Assembly: GCA_002307145.1 (NCBI GenBank)
Contig: DBTR01000087.1
Location: forward strand, 4,708-23,819
Reading direction: 5' to 3'
DNA length: 19,112 bases
From: Rhodospirillum sp. UBA1311
GTDB taxonomy: Bacteria; Pseudomonadota; Alphaproteobacteria; Rhodospirillales; Rhodospirillaceae
The notes under the pieces were generated by a model. It had not been told where the DNA came from. It saw only the letters and a program-made list of their open reading frames with translations, and searched no databases. Below, piece by piece: positions 1-7,268 of this stretch. A program made the position numbers and the translations under genes. Numbering within the stretch: the first letter of the stretch is position 1; each line of letters opens with the position of its first letter.

Positions 1-463
1 GGCTCTCGAACTGCGCCGCGAGCCACTCCGTCAACGCCTCGCCCTCCCGGACGCGGGAGATCCTCTCGGAAAGCGTCCGAACCTTGGCGATCAGACCGTT
101 CGCGCTCGGAACCTCGGGCACGAGCGTGACGCCAACCCCCAGGGCCCGCAACTGCGTGAACACGTGGTCGGGGCCGCTGCCCTCCTGCGCCAGCACATGC
201 GTCGGCGAAAGCGACAACAGGCCTTCCGCCGAAAGCGTCCGCATGTAGCCGACCTTCGCCACCCTGGAGACGTCATCGGGATAGCGGCTGGTGGTATCCG
301 TGCCGACGACCTCCGCACCGCCGCCGAGCGCGTAGACGATCTCGGTCACCGGCGCGCCGACCGTCACCAGCCGGGCGCCTTGGGATGCGCGTCCGACTGT
401 CGGCAGAAGCAGCAGGCTTGCTGCGCCCAGGAGAACGGAACGGCGATGAGTGACGAGCGACAT
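1..463 (-). CDS. hmuT: Periplasmic heme-binding protein HmuT (ABC transporter substrate-binding), partial, C-terminus beyond left edge
   Basis: The frame is open from an ATG at 461-463 to the left edge, giving the first 154 residues. The N-terminus carries paired arginines followed by a hydrophobic stretch (HRRSVLLGAASLLLLP) and a likely cleavage site near GRAS, so it is exported; the RR pair makes the Tat route possible. The mature part starts RLVTVGAPVTEIVYALG and continues with VVGTDTTSRYPDDV, KVGYMRTLSAEGLLSLSPT and VLAQEGSGP, the usual order in class III heme-binding proteins of the HmuT/BhuT/ShuT family. These bind heme in the periplasm and pass it to the HmuUV permease-ATPase, which would lie left of the window. 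The gene follows hmuS by 45 bp on the same strand. No clear ribosome binding site precedes the ATG, so translation may depend on read-through from hmuS. The heme-ligand residues lie outside the window. Confidence 0.88.
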   Translation of the reverse strand, partial: MSLVTHRRSVLLGAASLLLLPTVGRASQGARLVTVGAPVTEIVYALGGGAEVVGTDTTSRYPDDVSRVAKVGYMRTLSAEGLLSLSPTHVLAQEGSGPDHVFTQLRALGVGVTLVPEVPSANGLIAKVRTLSERISRVREGEALTEWLAAQFES

Positions 464-508
464 GGGCAAAAACCAGACAACAAGGGTTCACGAAACCGGA
501 AACGACTC

Positions 509-1561
509 TCAAGCACGCACCACGCCGCCGCCGAACGTGGACAAGTCGTCCAGCAGCGCTATCCAATCCGGGCGCTCCATCCCGCCCGGCGCGCGCTGGC
601 CGCAGAGGATGGCGCAATTCTCGCCTCGCCGGTCGTAGAGTTCCAGGGTGGTGATCACGCAATCGCGGCTGGGCTTTCGTACCACCCAAGCACTCGTGAT
701 CTCCGCCATCTCGGCACGAAGCTTGAAATCCGGATCGTCGATCTCGACCCGGCCATCCCGCTCGGTCACGCTCCGGACGGGGCCTGTGTGGATCTGAATG
801 CACCCCGGATTGCCGACGAACACCATAATCGGCAAAGCCTCCGCCGCCGCGCGTCGCATCGCGTACGAAAGCGCGTCGACGGCAACGGGGCGGCTCCAGG
901 GCTCGCCGACAAGCCGCATCGCTTGCAGACGTCCAACCCCGAACATCCCCAGCATGTCGTGGAAGTGGTGGACGTCGTTGAGCTTTTCCCAATGACGGCA
1001 AAGCCCGGCGACGTCGATGTCGGCGTCGGCGCGGGGCGGTAGGGGAGCCGACGGCGGCACCACATCCAGATACGGCGTCTGATCGCGAGACCTCGCAGCC
1101 TTGACGAACGCGTCCCATGCGGCAGCGTCGGTCGTGGCGATCCGGGTGATGTCGTGGACCGCGTCGCCGGCCAGGTCGAACACCCGGATCGCGATGCGCG
1201 CTTCGCCCTCCTCCCGGGTTTCGACCAGGAACGTATGGCGCCAATGGCCGAAGAATATCCGCAAGTCGACGCCGCCGTTCAACACCAGCCCGGTGGACTG
1301 GACGACGTTGGTCCTGCCGAAGCTGCCGCGCTTCTCGTGGACAATGGCACGGTTGCGTGTGGTGACCCGCACCTCGCCCAGATCCTCCAGGCGCGGCAAC
1401 GCCGCGTTCCAATCGACATCCATGCGCACGACGCCGTTTCCGATCCCGGCGGCGAGGACGTGGGCCTCGCCGATTTCGGCGGATGCGGCAAAATCGCGCG
1501 CGGTTCCGTGCATCCGACCGGAAGCGATATCGTTCCAGACGGCGGAAAGGGAGTTGCTCAT
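509..1561 (-). CDS. hmuS: Cytoplasmic heme-binding/degrading factor HmuS (HemS/ChuS family)
   Basis: A 350-residue protein, close to the usual ~345 for the HemS/ChuS/HmuS family, which is built from two repeated halves. The N-terminal half has the family stretch IFFGHWRHTFLVE (about residues 102-114). The second half opens with HWEKLNDVHHFHDMLGMFG (about 190-208), where the family's axial heme histidine lies; H198 is the likely counterpart, with H199 and H201 next to it. Family members receive heme after import and either carry it or break it open. The gene lies between the receptor (162 bp upstream) and hmuT (45 bp downstream). The start is supported by a TGAGGT ribosome site just upstream (about 1566-1571). 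The upstream gap holds a GC hairpin and two copies of a motif also found before the receptor, so hmuS may have its own iron-responsive promoter. Specific activity is inferred from the family. Confidence 0.93.
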   Translation of the reverse strand: MSNSLSAVWNDIASGRMHGTARDFAASAEIGEAHVLAAGIGNGVVRMDVDWNAALPRLEDLGEVRVTTRNRAIVHEKRGSFGRTNVVQSTGLVLNGGVDLRIFFGHWRHTFLVETREEGEARIAIRVFDLAGDAVHDITRIATTDAAAWDAFVKAARSRDQTPYLDVVPPSAPLPPRADADIDVAGLCRHWEKLNDVHHFHDMLGMFGVGRLQAMRLVGEPWSRPVAVDALSYAMRRAAAEALPIMVFVGNPGCIQIHTGPVRSVTERDGRVEIDDPDFKLRAEMAEITSAWVVRKPSRDCVITTLELYDRRGENCAILCGQRAPGGMERPDWIALLDDLSTFGGGVVRA

Positions 1562-1604
1562 GCGACCTCACTGATGAAGAACGGTGCCGGCGGAAAGCCG
1601 CAAC

Positions 1605-1661
1605 TGAGACTAAGACCTATTCTCATCCAGTCTCAAGACGACGAACATTAAGATTGATTCA
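1605..1661. promoter_or_regulatory. Candidate operator pair upstream of hmuS
   Basis: Two AT-rich motifs lie in the receptor-hmuS gap. Site A (1605-1625) begins TGAGACTAAG and ends ATTCTCA. Site E (1648-1661) reads TTAAGATTGATTCA. Their TAAG cores are 38 bp apart. Site A matches 16 of 21 positions of the site at 4345-4365 before the receptor, and site E matches 12 of 14 positions of the site at 4388-4401, with the same 38-bp spacing. Site A also forms the left arm of a wider inverted repeat, TGAGACT (1605-1611) with AGTCTCA (1629-1635). The sites lie 44-100 bp upstream of the hmuS start. A Fur-family or other iron/heme regulator is inferred from the flanking genes; I do not recognise an exact consensus. 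Confidence 0.5.
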
Positions 1662-1684
1662 GGCAAGAGCGGGAATGCCCTCCC

Positions 1685-1706
1685 GGGCGGCGGAAACCCG
1701 CCGCCC
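1685..1706 (-). terminator. GC-rich hairpin after the receptor gene, possible attenuator or weak terminator
   Basis: GGGCGGCGG (1685-1693) pairs perfectly with CCGCCGCCC (1698-1706) around a 4-nt loop, 18 bp past the receptor stop codon. Past one mismatch the arms extend by two more pairs. No T-run follows on the minus strand, so it is not a standard intrinsic terminator. It may protect the receptor mRNA 3' end or reduce read-through into hmuS and hmuT. Confidence 0.45.
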
Positions 1707-1723
1707 AGGAGGGTTCGCGGGAG

Positions 1724-4267
1724 CTACCACTTCATCGTCATGCTGACGTTGAAGCTGCGTCCGGCCGCGACGAAGCTGTCGAGCGCGTTCGCGGTGGACG
1801 ACCCCGGCGTATACTGCTGCACGTCGACGAAGTTGATGTAGCGGGCGTCGAACAGGTTCTCGACTCCCGCACGCAATTCCACCCACTCGACGGGGTTGTA
1901 ATATGCATTCAGGCCGACGGTGGTGTAGGACTTGGTGCGGTAGTAGTCGTCGTCGCTGACCTTGTTGTGCTTGAACACGTGCTTGGCGTTCACGCCCGCT
2001 CCCCAATCTTTCGAAGAGTCATAGGTCAGGCCCGCCTGCAACGTGAGCGGTGCGACGGAATCGATTGGTTCGTCGGTGTCCTTGTTCACCCCTTCGGCAT
2101 ACGCGACCGAGCCGTTCAGCCCCCAATCGGGCATGAAGCGCCACACCCCGGATGCCTCGGCGCCGTAGATCTCCACCGCACGGAGGTTCTCCGCCTGGTA
2201 TTGTCCGAGCACGCCGAAGGACGGCGCCACGATCGTCTTCATGTTGATGAAGTTTTTGTAGCGGGTGTAGAAGCTCGAAACGTTGAAGCTCGAACCATCC
2301 TGGTAATTGCCCCGGAAGCCGAATTCCACGCCGTTGCTGGTCTCCGCCTTGAGATCCGGGTTGGGCAGGAATTCGTATTGGATCGCGCCGCCCGCCACCG
2401 AGTTGGTGAACCCGGTATTGGCGTCGTCGTACGGCGGCGCGCGGAAACCATGGGCATACTGGCCGAAAAGCGAATACGTCGTGTCGAGCCGATACACCGC
2501 CCCCAGCTTCGGCGATAACGCGAACTCCTTAATTTCCTTCGCCTGCTGCGTCGATGGGTTGCTGAGGTAGACCGCATCCGGATCGGGATTCAGATAGTAG
2601 TAGTCGAAGCGCAGACCGGGGGTGAGCGTGAGCGCCCCGAGCGTGATCTCGTCCTGGCCGAAAATTCCGGCCTGGATGGTGTCCGTGTTCGGGAAGTAGC
2701 GGCTGGGCGTCACCGCACCATCCGGGGTCGTGGTGCTGACGAGATTCCCGCTGGTGTCGTAGCGCTTGTAGTTGCGCAGGCGCTCGGTCTGGGTGTAGTC
2801 GAGGGAGAGCCCATAGGTGAGCTTGTTCGGCACGCCCGCCCACCGGGTTTCGGTGTCGAACTGCGCGGTGCCGCCGAGAATGCTCTGCTCGCTGGTCTGG
2901 AGATAATCCTCATAACCGTCGCTGCGCTCGCGCACCCGGTCGTCGTCGCGCTTCAGCTTGGTGTAGTAGAGATTCCAGCTCAAGCTGTCGATGAAGCCGA
3001 TCGGCGCATCGTGGGTATGCTCCAGCGACAGCCGCCCGCGACGGGTTTCGTCGTCGCCGTCCACATCCAGATACGTCGACGTCCGACTGCCGTACATCTC
3101 GGTCTCGTAATTGCGCTGGAAGAACTCCCCGGTCAGCGCGAGGCGATCGGCCTCATGATTGTAAACCAGCTTCGCCAACACGTTGTTGCCATCGTAGTCC
3201 TGCGGGTTGCGCCCCTTGTACTCGGTCTTGACCTCTTCGCCGTCGCGCCGGGTGTAGATCCCCAACATCGAGAAGTCGCCCGCGCGGACCGCCGCCGTAC
3301 CGGTCTCCGACCAGCTTTCGTCTTTCGAATCGAAGGCGACCTTGAGCGAACCGAAGGCATCCCTCCCCGGCTCCAAAAAATCCTCGGGAGACTTGGTGAC
3401 GTAGGCGACCGCACCGCCGAGAGCGTCGGAGCCGTAGGCCGCGGAAGCCGGGCCGCGCAGAATCTCGACCCGCTTCAGGGAGTCCATGTCGACGACATCC
3501 CGGGTGTAAGGCGTAAAGCCGCCATCGCGCAGCAGCACGCCGCCGGGCAGGTCCGGCAGTTTCATCCCGTCGACCAGCATCAGGATGCGGTTGTCGTCGA
3601 TGCCGCGAATATTGTAGCCGCCCGCCCCGGCCCGGCTCGGATCGTTGGAGACCGTCACCCCCGGTTCGTTGGCCACGAGGTCTTGCATCCGGTGGATGTT
3701 CCTGTCCTCGATCTGCATGCCGTCGACGACCGTAACCGTCGCGCTGGTCTCGCCGATAGCACGCTCGGTGCGATCGGCCACGACCGCGAGCGTATCGAGC
3801 ACGAACGCATTCTGGCGGGCCGCAACCTTTTCCAGCACGACCGTGCCGTCTGCCAGGAACTGCGCCACCACTCCGGTGCCGAGCAACACGCGGCGCATCG
3901 CTTCGGCGACGCTCAGTTCGCCCTTTACCGGCGCCGACGTCGCGCCGTCGAGCACCGATCGCGCCGCCGTGACCGTCACCCCGGACTGCTCGCGGTAGCG
4001 CGCGATCGCGGCCCCCAAATCCTGGGCCGGAATATCGAAGGCGTGGAGATCGGCCGGGGCGGCCGCAACCTGCACCGGCGAGGCTGGGGCAACCTCGGCG
4101 GCAAGCACCGCATCGCTCTGAATCAGGCCCAAGGCCGTGGTTCCCATCAGCAGTAGAAGACGGTTCACCCGGTATGGCGATTTTCCCCCACGGCGCGTCG
4201 GAGCACCCGTTTCATCGGTCGACGATGCACCGGCCACCCGGCCGCACGCTTGGCAATTCTTCCGCAT
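1724..4267 (-). CDS. TonB-dependent outer-membrane heme/hemoprotein receptor with N-terminal STN domain
   Basis: The chosen start at 4267 has a GAGG ribosome site 9 nt upstream and gives 847 residues; an in-frame start at 4366 would add 33 residues and overlap the putative operator. A long basic leader precedes the signal-peptide core RLLLLMGTTALGLIQ (about 36-50). An STN domain follows (about 74-148, LHAFDIPAQDLGAAIARYREQSG...), then the plug (about 165-290, with RMQDLVANEPGVTVSNDPSR and NIRGIDDNRILMLVDGM) and the beta-barrel, ending in the aromatic FNVSMTMKW typical of barrel insertion. The FRAPP (about 2437-2451) and NPDL (about 2358-2369) boxes fit the TonB-dependent hemoglobin/heme/lactoferrin receptor family. 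HmuS and HmuT downstream support heme as cargo. Two oddities stand out. No histidine lies between FRAPP and NPDL, where HemR-type receptors have a heme-binding one. An STN domain is present without a neighbouring FecI/FecR pair. Confidence 0.88.
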   Translation of the reverse strand: MRKNCQACGRVAGASSTDETGAPTRRGGKSPYRVNRLLLLMGTTALGLIQSDAVLAAEVAPASPVQVAAAPADLHAFDIPAQDLGAAIARYREQSGVTVTAARSVLDGATSAPVKGELSVAEAMRRVLLGTGVVAQFLADGTVVLEKVAARQNAFVLDTLAVVADRTERAIGETSATVTVVDGMQIEDRNIHRMQDLVANEPGVTVSNDPSRAGAGGYNIRGIDDNRILMLVDGMKLPDLPGGVLLRDGGFTPYTRDVVDMDSLKRVEILRGPASAAYGSDALGGAVAYVTKSPEDFLEPGRDAFGSLKVAFDSKDESWSETGTAAVRAGDFSMLGIYTRRDGEEVKTEYKGRNPQDYDGNNVLAKLVYNHEADRLALTGEFFQRNYETEMYGSRTSTYLDVDGDDETRRGRLSLEHTHDAPIGFIDSLSWNLYYTKLKRDDDRVRERSDGYEDYLQTSEQSILGGTAQFDTETRWAGVPNKLTYGLSLDYTQTERLRNYKRYDTSGNLVSTTTPDGAVTPSRYFPNTDTIQAGIFGQDEITLGALTLTPGLRFDYYYLNPDPDAVYLSNPSTQQAKEIKEFALSPKLGAVYRLDTTYSLFGQYAHGFRAPPYDDANTGFTNSVAGGAIQYEFLPNPDLKAETSNGVEFGFRGNYQDGSSFNVSSFYTRYKNFINMKTIVAPSFGVLGQYQAENLRAVEIYGAEASGVWRFMPDWGLNGSVAYAEGVNKDTDEPIDSVAPLTLQAGLTYDSSKDWGAGVNAKHVFKHNKVSDDDYYRTKSYTTVGLNAYYNPVEWVELRAGVENLFDARYINFVDVQQYTPGSSTANALDSFVAAGRSFNVSMTMKW

Positions 4268-4344
4268 TCTCGCAATCCTCGAATGAAACCGCCGGGAAAG
4301 GAGCACGCCGTACGGCCGCTCCGGCCAGCCTGAAAAAAGCGAGA

Positions 4345-4401
4345 TGAGATTAAGAACCATTTGCAAGATGCGGCAATTGGCGGCCCGTTAAGATTGCTTA
4401 A
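4345..4401. promoter_or_regulatory. Candidate operator pair upstream of the heme receptor
   Basis: Site B (4345-4365) begins TGAGATTAAG and ends ATTTGCA; site C (4388-4401) is TTAAGATTGCTTAA, an inverted repeat TTAAG-N4-CTTAA. Their TAAG cores are 38 bp apart, exactly as in the pair before hmuS, and both sites match that pair closely while the DNA between has diverged. They sit about 80-135 bp upstream of the preferred receptor start, a normal place for promoter-proximal operators. This also argues against the longer ORF start at 4366, which would put site B inside the coding region. Confidence 0.5.
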
Positions 4402-4466
4402 TCCACGCAGGGCATCCCCAACCCCGGCATCCCGTGGAGGACCGACCCGCCCGGCGGGCCCCGGTT

Positions 4467-4484
4467 GATTAAGGGAACTTAAGC
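4467..4484. promoter_or_regulatory. Candidate operator upstream of hutW
   Basis: GATTAAGGGAACTTAAGC contains the inverted repeat TTAAG-N4-CTTAA (4469-4482), the same arms and spacing as the site at 4388-4401 near the receptor. It lies about 85 bp upstream of the hutW start. Sharing the motif with the receptor and hmuS suggests one regulator controls both uptake and breakdown of heme. The regulator is not identified. Confidence 0.45.
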
Positions 4485-4566
4485 TTCGGGCGATTGAGGC
4501 TTGATGCGATTGCGATCTAGTTTCAACGCGATCACCGGATCGCATCACCTGGACATCGGAAAGCCA

Positions 4567-6006
4567 ATGGCACATCCCATCGATTTCTCTCGTCATTTCA
4601 TCTCCTTGCGAGAGGCCTCGGGACAGCCGTTCGCGCACCGGGTGCTTCATCCCTGGATGGACCGCCGACCGGTTCCCCTCGCCGACCCCGGCGGGCGATA
4701 CGCGAGGCTTCTCGCCGAGAGTGCGGGGCCCCGCCTCGCCTACGTCCACATCCCGTTTTGCGCCAACCACTGCCTGTTCTGCGGTTTCTACCGGAACAAG
4801 AGCAACGACGCCGCAATGGAGACCTACGTCGACCACGTGGTCCACGAAATCGCGCAGGACGCAGCGCGCCCCGGCGTCGCCGACCGGCCAATCGCGGCGG
4901 TCTTTCTCGGCGGCGGCACGCCGAGCGCGCTCTCCGCCGACGACCTCCACCGCCTGCTATCGGCACTGCGCCATCATCTCCCCCTCGCCCCCGACTGCGA
5001 GATCACGGTGGAAGGACGGGTTGCCGGCTTCGATGCCGAGAAAATCGACGCCTGCCTCTCGGCCGGAGCCAATCGCTTCTCCCTCGGCATCCAGTCGTTC
5101 GACACATCCATGCGCCGACGCATGGGCCGCAAGGCCTCCGAAACCGAGGCAACGGAGTTTCTCGCCGGTCTGGTCGCGCGCGAGCGTGCCGCCATCGTTT
5201 GCGACCTGATCTACGGCCTCCCCGGGCAGACCGACGACATCTGGGCCCGCGACGTATCGCTCTGCGACGACATCGGGCTCGACGGCGTGGACCTCTATTG
5301 CCTGACATTGCAGCCGGACAGCCCCCTGGCGCTCTCGATCGCCAAAGGCTCTTTGCCACCATCGGCGAACGACGGCATCGCCGAACTTCGCTATCGCCTT
5401 GGCGACGCGACCCTGGCGGCGCGCGGCTGGACGCGCCTCAGCCAGGCGCACTGGGGGCGCACGGCGAAGGAGCGCAACATCTACAACCGCGCCACCAAGC
5501 GCGGCATCGACTGCCTTGCGTTCGGCGCGGGTGCCGGCGGTATGCTCCAGGGACATCGGTTCATGCTCGACGCCGACATCGGCGCCTATCAGGCGCGGAT
5601 CGACGCGGGCGAGAAGCCGATCATGGCGATGCTCGCACCGTCCCCACACCATGCCGCACGCGGCTTCGTGATGGACGCCCTCGAACACGGAGAAATCGAC
5701 CTTGCGGCGCTGGATGCGTGCGTCGAGCCTGGGTTCGTGGCCGCGTTGCACCCGCTTTTTCGCAATTGGAGCGACGTCGGGCTGGTCTCCCAGAGCGGGA
5801 CCAAGTTGACCCTCACGCCCCACGGGCGCTACTGGCACAACAACCTCGCCGCCGTCCTGTTTCAGCTCATCGGCGCTTACGTCGACGGGGCGTCGCCTCT
5901 TCCCGAAATGCCGGGCGGACGTCCCGGCCTCGGAAGTCACCCCCGAGATCTTCCCTTGACCCACCCCAACACGGGACATCCTCATGCCGCACGCCCCCAC
6001 CACTGA
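4567..6006 (+). CDS. hutW: HutW/ChuW-type radical SAM heme-opening enzyme (anaerobilin-synthase-like)
   Basis: The start at 4567 is preferred because GGAAAG lies just upstream and conserved sequence follows; in-frame starts at 4501 and 4504 would add about 22 unlikely residues. The product is 479 residues. The radical-SAM cysteines form CANHCLFC (C65, C69, C72), followed by the SAM-binding GGGTPS (115-120), LGIQSFD and DLIYGLPGQT, as in HemN-like enzymes. Differences from coproporphyrinogen dehydrogenase in the C-terminal half, and the hutX neighbour, point to the HutW/ChuW subfamily. E. coli O157 ChuW uses SAM radicals to open heme without oxygen, releasing iron and a linear tetrapyrrole (anaerobilin). 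It overlaps hutX by 23 bp. Expression is probably iron- and oxygen-responsive, given the motif upstream and the enzyme type; that is inference. Confidence 0.92.
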   Translation: MAHPIDFSRHFISLREASGQPFAHRVLHPWMDRRPVPLADPGGRYARLLAESAGPRLAYVHIPFCANHCLFCGFYRNKSNDAAMETYVDHVVHEIAQDAARPGVADRPIAAVFLGGGTPSALSADDLHRLLSALRHHLPLAPDCEITVEGRVAGFDAEKIDACLSAGANRFSLGIQSFDTSMRRRMGRKASETEATEFLAGLVARERAAIVCDLIYGLPGQTDDIWARDVSLCDDIGLDGVDLYCLTLQPDSPLALSIAKGSLPPSANDGIAELRYRLGDATLAARGWTRLSQAHWGRTAKERNIYNRATKRGIDCLAFGAGAGGMLQGHRFMLDADIGAYQARIDAGEKPIMAMLAPSPHHAARGFVMDALEHGEIDLAALDACVEPGFVAALHPLFRNWSDVGLVSQSGTKLTLTPHGRYWHNNLAAVLFQLIGAYVDGASPLPEMPGGRPGLGSHPRDLPLTHPNTGHPHAARPHH

Positions 6007-6526
6007 CCCCGTTCCCGCCTCTCTCGACGCGCTCCGCCGTCGCCTTGCCGACGCGCCGAACGGCGTGCTCGAATCCCTTGCGGCCGAAACCGGGCAGAGC
6101 TTCCGAACCGTCGTGGAATGCCTCCCGGAACGCTTCCGGACTTTTGCCCCCGGCCCCGCCGCCGAGACCGTGATGGCCGACATCGCGGATTGGGGGCCGG
6201 TCACCGTGCTCGTGCACAGCGCCGACCTGGTGCTGGAATGCAAGGGGCCGCTGCCCCTTGGCCAGTTCGGCCATGGATACTACAATTTGCAAAGCGGCAG
6301 CCCGATCGGCGGGCATATCCGCCTCGACCGGTGCGTCGCGATCGCCTTTCTCCGCCGCCCGTTCATGGGGGCCGACGATAGCTGCGCGGTGATCTTCTTC
6401 AATCCGGAGGGCGACGCGATGTTCAAGATTTTCGTCGGCCGCGACGACAAACGCCAGTTGCTCTCCGAACAGGTCGCCCGGTTCTGCGCGTTGCGCTCCC
6501 GGGTTTGTGGTGGAGGCGAAACATGA
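5984..6526 (+). CDS. hutX: Cytoplasmic heme carrier/utilization protein HutX (ChuX family)
   Basis: A 180-residue soluble protein. The core FGHGYYNLQSGSPIGGHIRLDRC (about 95-117) and the tail region AVIFFNPEGDAMFKIFVGRD are characteristic of the HutX/ChuX family, whose fold resembles half of HemS/ChuS. Family members bind heme as dimers and hand it to the radical-SAM partner. Likely heme-contact histidines here are H97 and H111; this is by position in the conserved stretch only. The ATG at 5984 has GGGA about 7 nt upstream, and its first codons lie within the end of hutW, which implies translational coupling. The stop overlaps the next start as ATGA. Confidence 0.92.
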   Translation: MPHAPTTDPVPASLDALRRRLADAPNGVLESLAAETGQSFRTVVECLPERFRTFAPGPAAETVMADIADWGPVTVLVHSADLVLECKGPLPLGQFGHGYYNLQSGSPIGGHIRLDRCVAIAFLRRPFMGADDSCAVIFFNPEGDAMFKIFVGRDDKRQLLSEQVARFCALRSRVCGGGET

Positions 6527-7170
6527 GTCGGCCGCCGCTTCTCGTTTTCGGGCCGCGGAACGGCGTCGGCTTCGAACTCGCTGCGCTGGCGCGGATGCAC
6601 GGCTGGCCGGTGATCGCCGCTGTCCGCCCCGGCGCCGACGCCACCGAACTCGAAAAGCTCGGGTGCCGCGTCATGGAGGCCGATGCCCTGGATGCGCCTA
6701 GCGTTCGTGCCGTTTTCCAAGACTTGCCCTCGGACGTGATGGTGGCAAGCACCCTGGGCGATCGTAACGGTGTAGTCGACGACGAAGGCAACCGTGCGGT
6801 CATCGACGCGGCGACCGAATACGGCACGGCGCGACTGCTCTTGATCTCCTCCCTCGGCGCGGGCGAAAGCCGTCGGTACGCATCGGAACGCCTTCTTGCC
6901 GCGATCGGCGACGTCCTCCACGCGAAGACCCGGGCCGAAGCCCGCCTCCGCGCCTCAGGCCTCCCGTTCACGATCATTCGCCCCGGCGGACTGGTTGACG
7001 GGGCGGCCACAGGAACCGGGAAACTCGTCGATGCGGAGGACGCCCATGGCTCGATCTCCCGCGCCGAACTGGCCGCACTGACGTTAAGAACGTTACGTAC
7101 CGACACCTTTATCGGCCGAACGCTTTCAGCCATCGACCCCGCACACGAACAGCCGCATCCTCGAATTTGA
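6523..7170 (+). CDS. chuY: NAD(P)-binding SDR-like reductase, ChuY-like (probable anaerobilin reductase)
   Basis: The ATG at 6523 has GGAGG 6 nt upstream (6512-6516) and overlaps the hutX stop as ATGA; an upstream in-frame TTG at 6505 is less likely. The 215-residue product begins with a Rossmann nucleotide-binding loop (VFGPRNGVGFELA) and has LLLISSLGAGE, then HAKTRAEARLRASGLPFTIIRPGGL. This is the atypical short-chain dehydrogenase / NmrA-like layout, in which the conserved lysine sits in a YxxxK-like slot with His in place of Tyr. In E. coli the third gene of the chuWXY set encodes an NADPH-dependent anaerobilin reductase. The same order here (W-X-Y, overlapping) supports that role, but sequence alone shows only a nucleotide-dependent reductase. 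Confidence 0.8.
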   Translation: MSRPPLLVFGPRNGVGFELAALARMHGWPVIAAVRPGADATELEKLGCRVMEADALDAPSVRAVFQDLPSDVMVASTLGDRNGVVDDEGNRAVIDAATEYGTARLLLISSLGAGESRRYASERLLAAIGDVLHAKTRAEARLRASGLPFTIIRPGGLVDGAATGTGKLVDAEDAHGSISRAELAALTLRTLRTDTFIGRTLSAIDPAHEQPHPRI

Positions 7171-7268
7171 TTGCCAGCCATCAGGCGAACGGACAGACGG
7201 ACCGACCGAAGTGTGGAATGACGTTTCCTGCAGGGTAGAGATGACCGTTTAGCACCCCCTCCAGCCAT

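Larger units (their letters stand above)
4268..4566. promoter_or_regulatory. Divergent control region between the receptor and hutW
   Basis: This 299-bp gap separates the leftward receptor from the rightward hutW and should hold both promoters. It contains three TTAAG-type sites, annotated separately, in otherwise GC-rich DNA. The ribosome site GAGG for the receptor lies at its left end and GGAAAG before hutW at its right end. A GGCATCCC direct repeat (4411-4418 and 4426-4433) and a GC-rich palindromic patch around 4449-4460 are present, with no obvious role. I could not assign a convincing -35/-10 pair. No full FNR box (TTGAT-N4-ATCAA) was found, only a TTGAT half-site at 4465-4469 touching the third TTAAG site. 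Confidence 0.6.

Noticed and set aside
164..1651. Long frames on the plus strand and a 432-residue minus-strand frame across hmuT/hmuS
   Set aside because: They overlap the clearly recognisable hmuS and hmuT frames and have arginine-, alanine- and proline-rich sequence typical of shadow frames in GC-rich DNA.
3011..4156. A 381-residue plus-strand frame opposite the receptor gene
   Set aside because: It is antisense to conserved plug and STN sequence and has no recognisable motif; it is a shadow frame.
4268..4366. N-terminal extension of the receptor to a start at 4366
   Set aside because: The start at 4267 has a good ribosome site and the extension would overlap the conserved operator-like site B.
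4465..4482. FNR/Anr box upstream of hutW
   Set aside because: A TTGAT half-site is present, but the partner ATCAA half at the required 4-bp spacing is absent.
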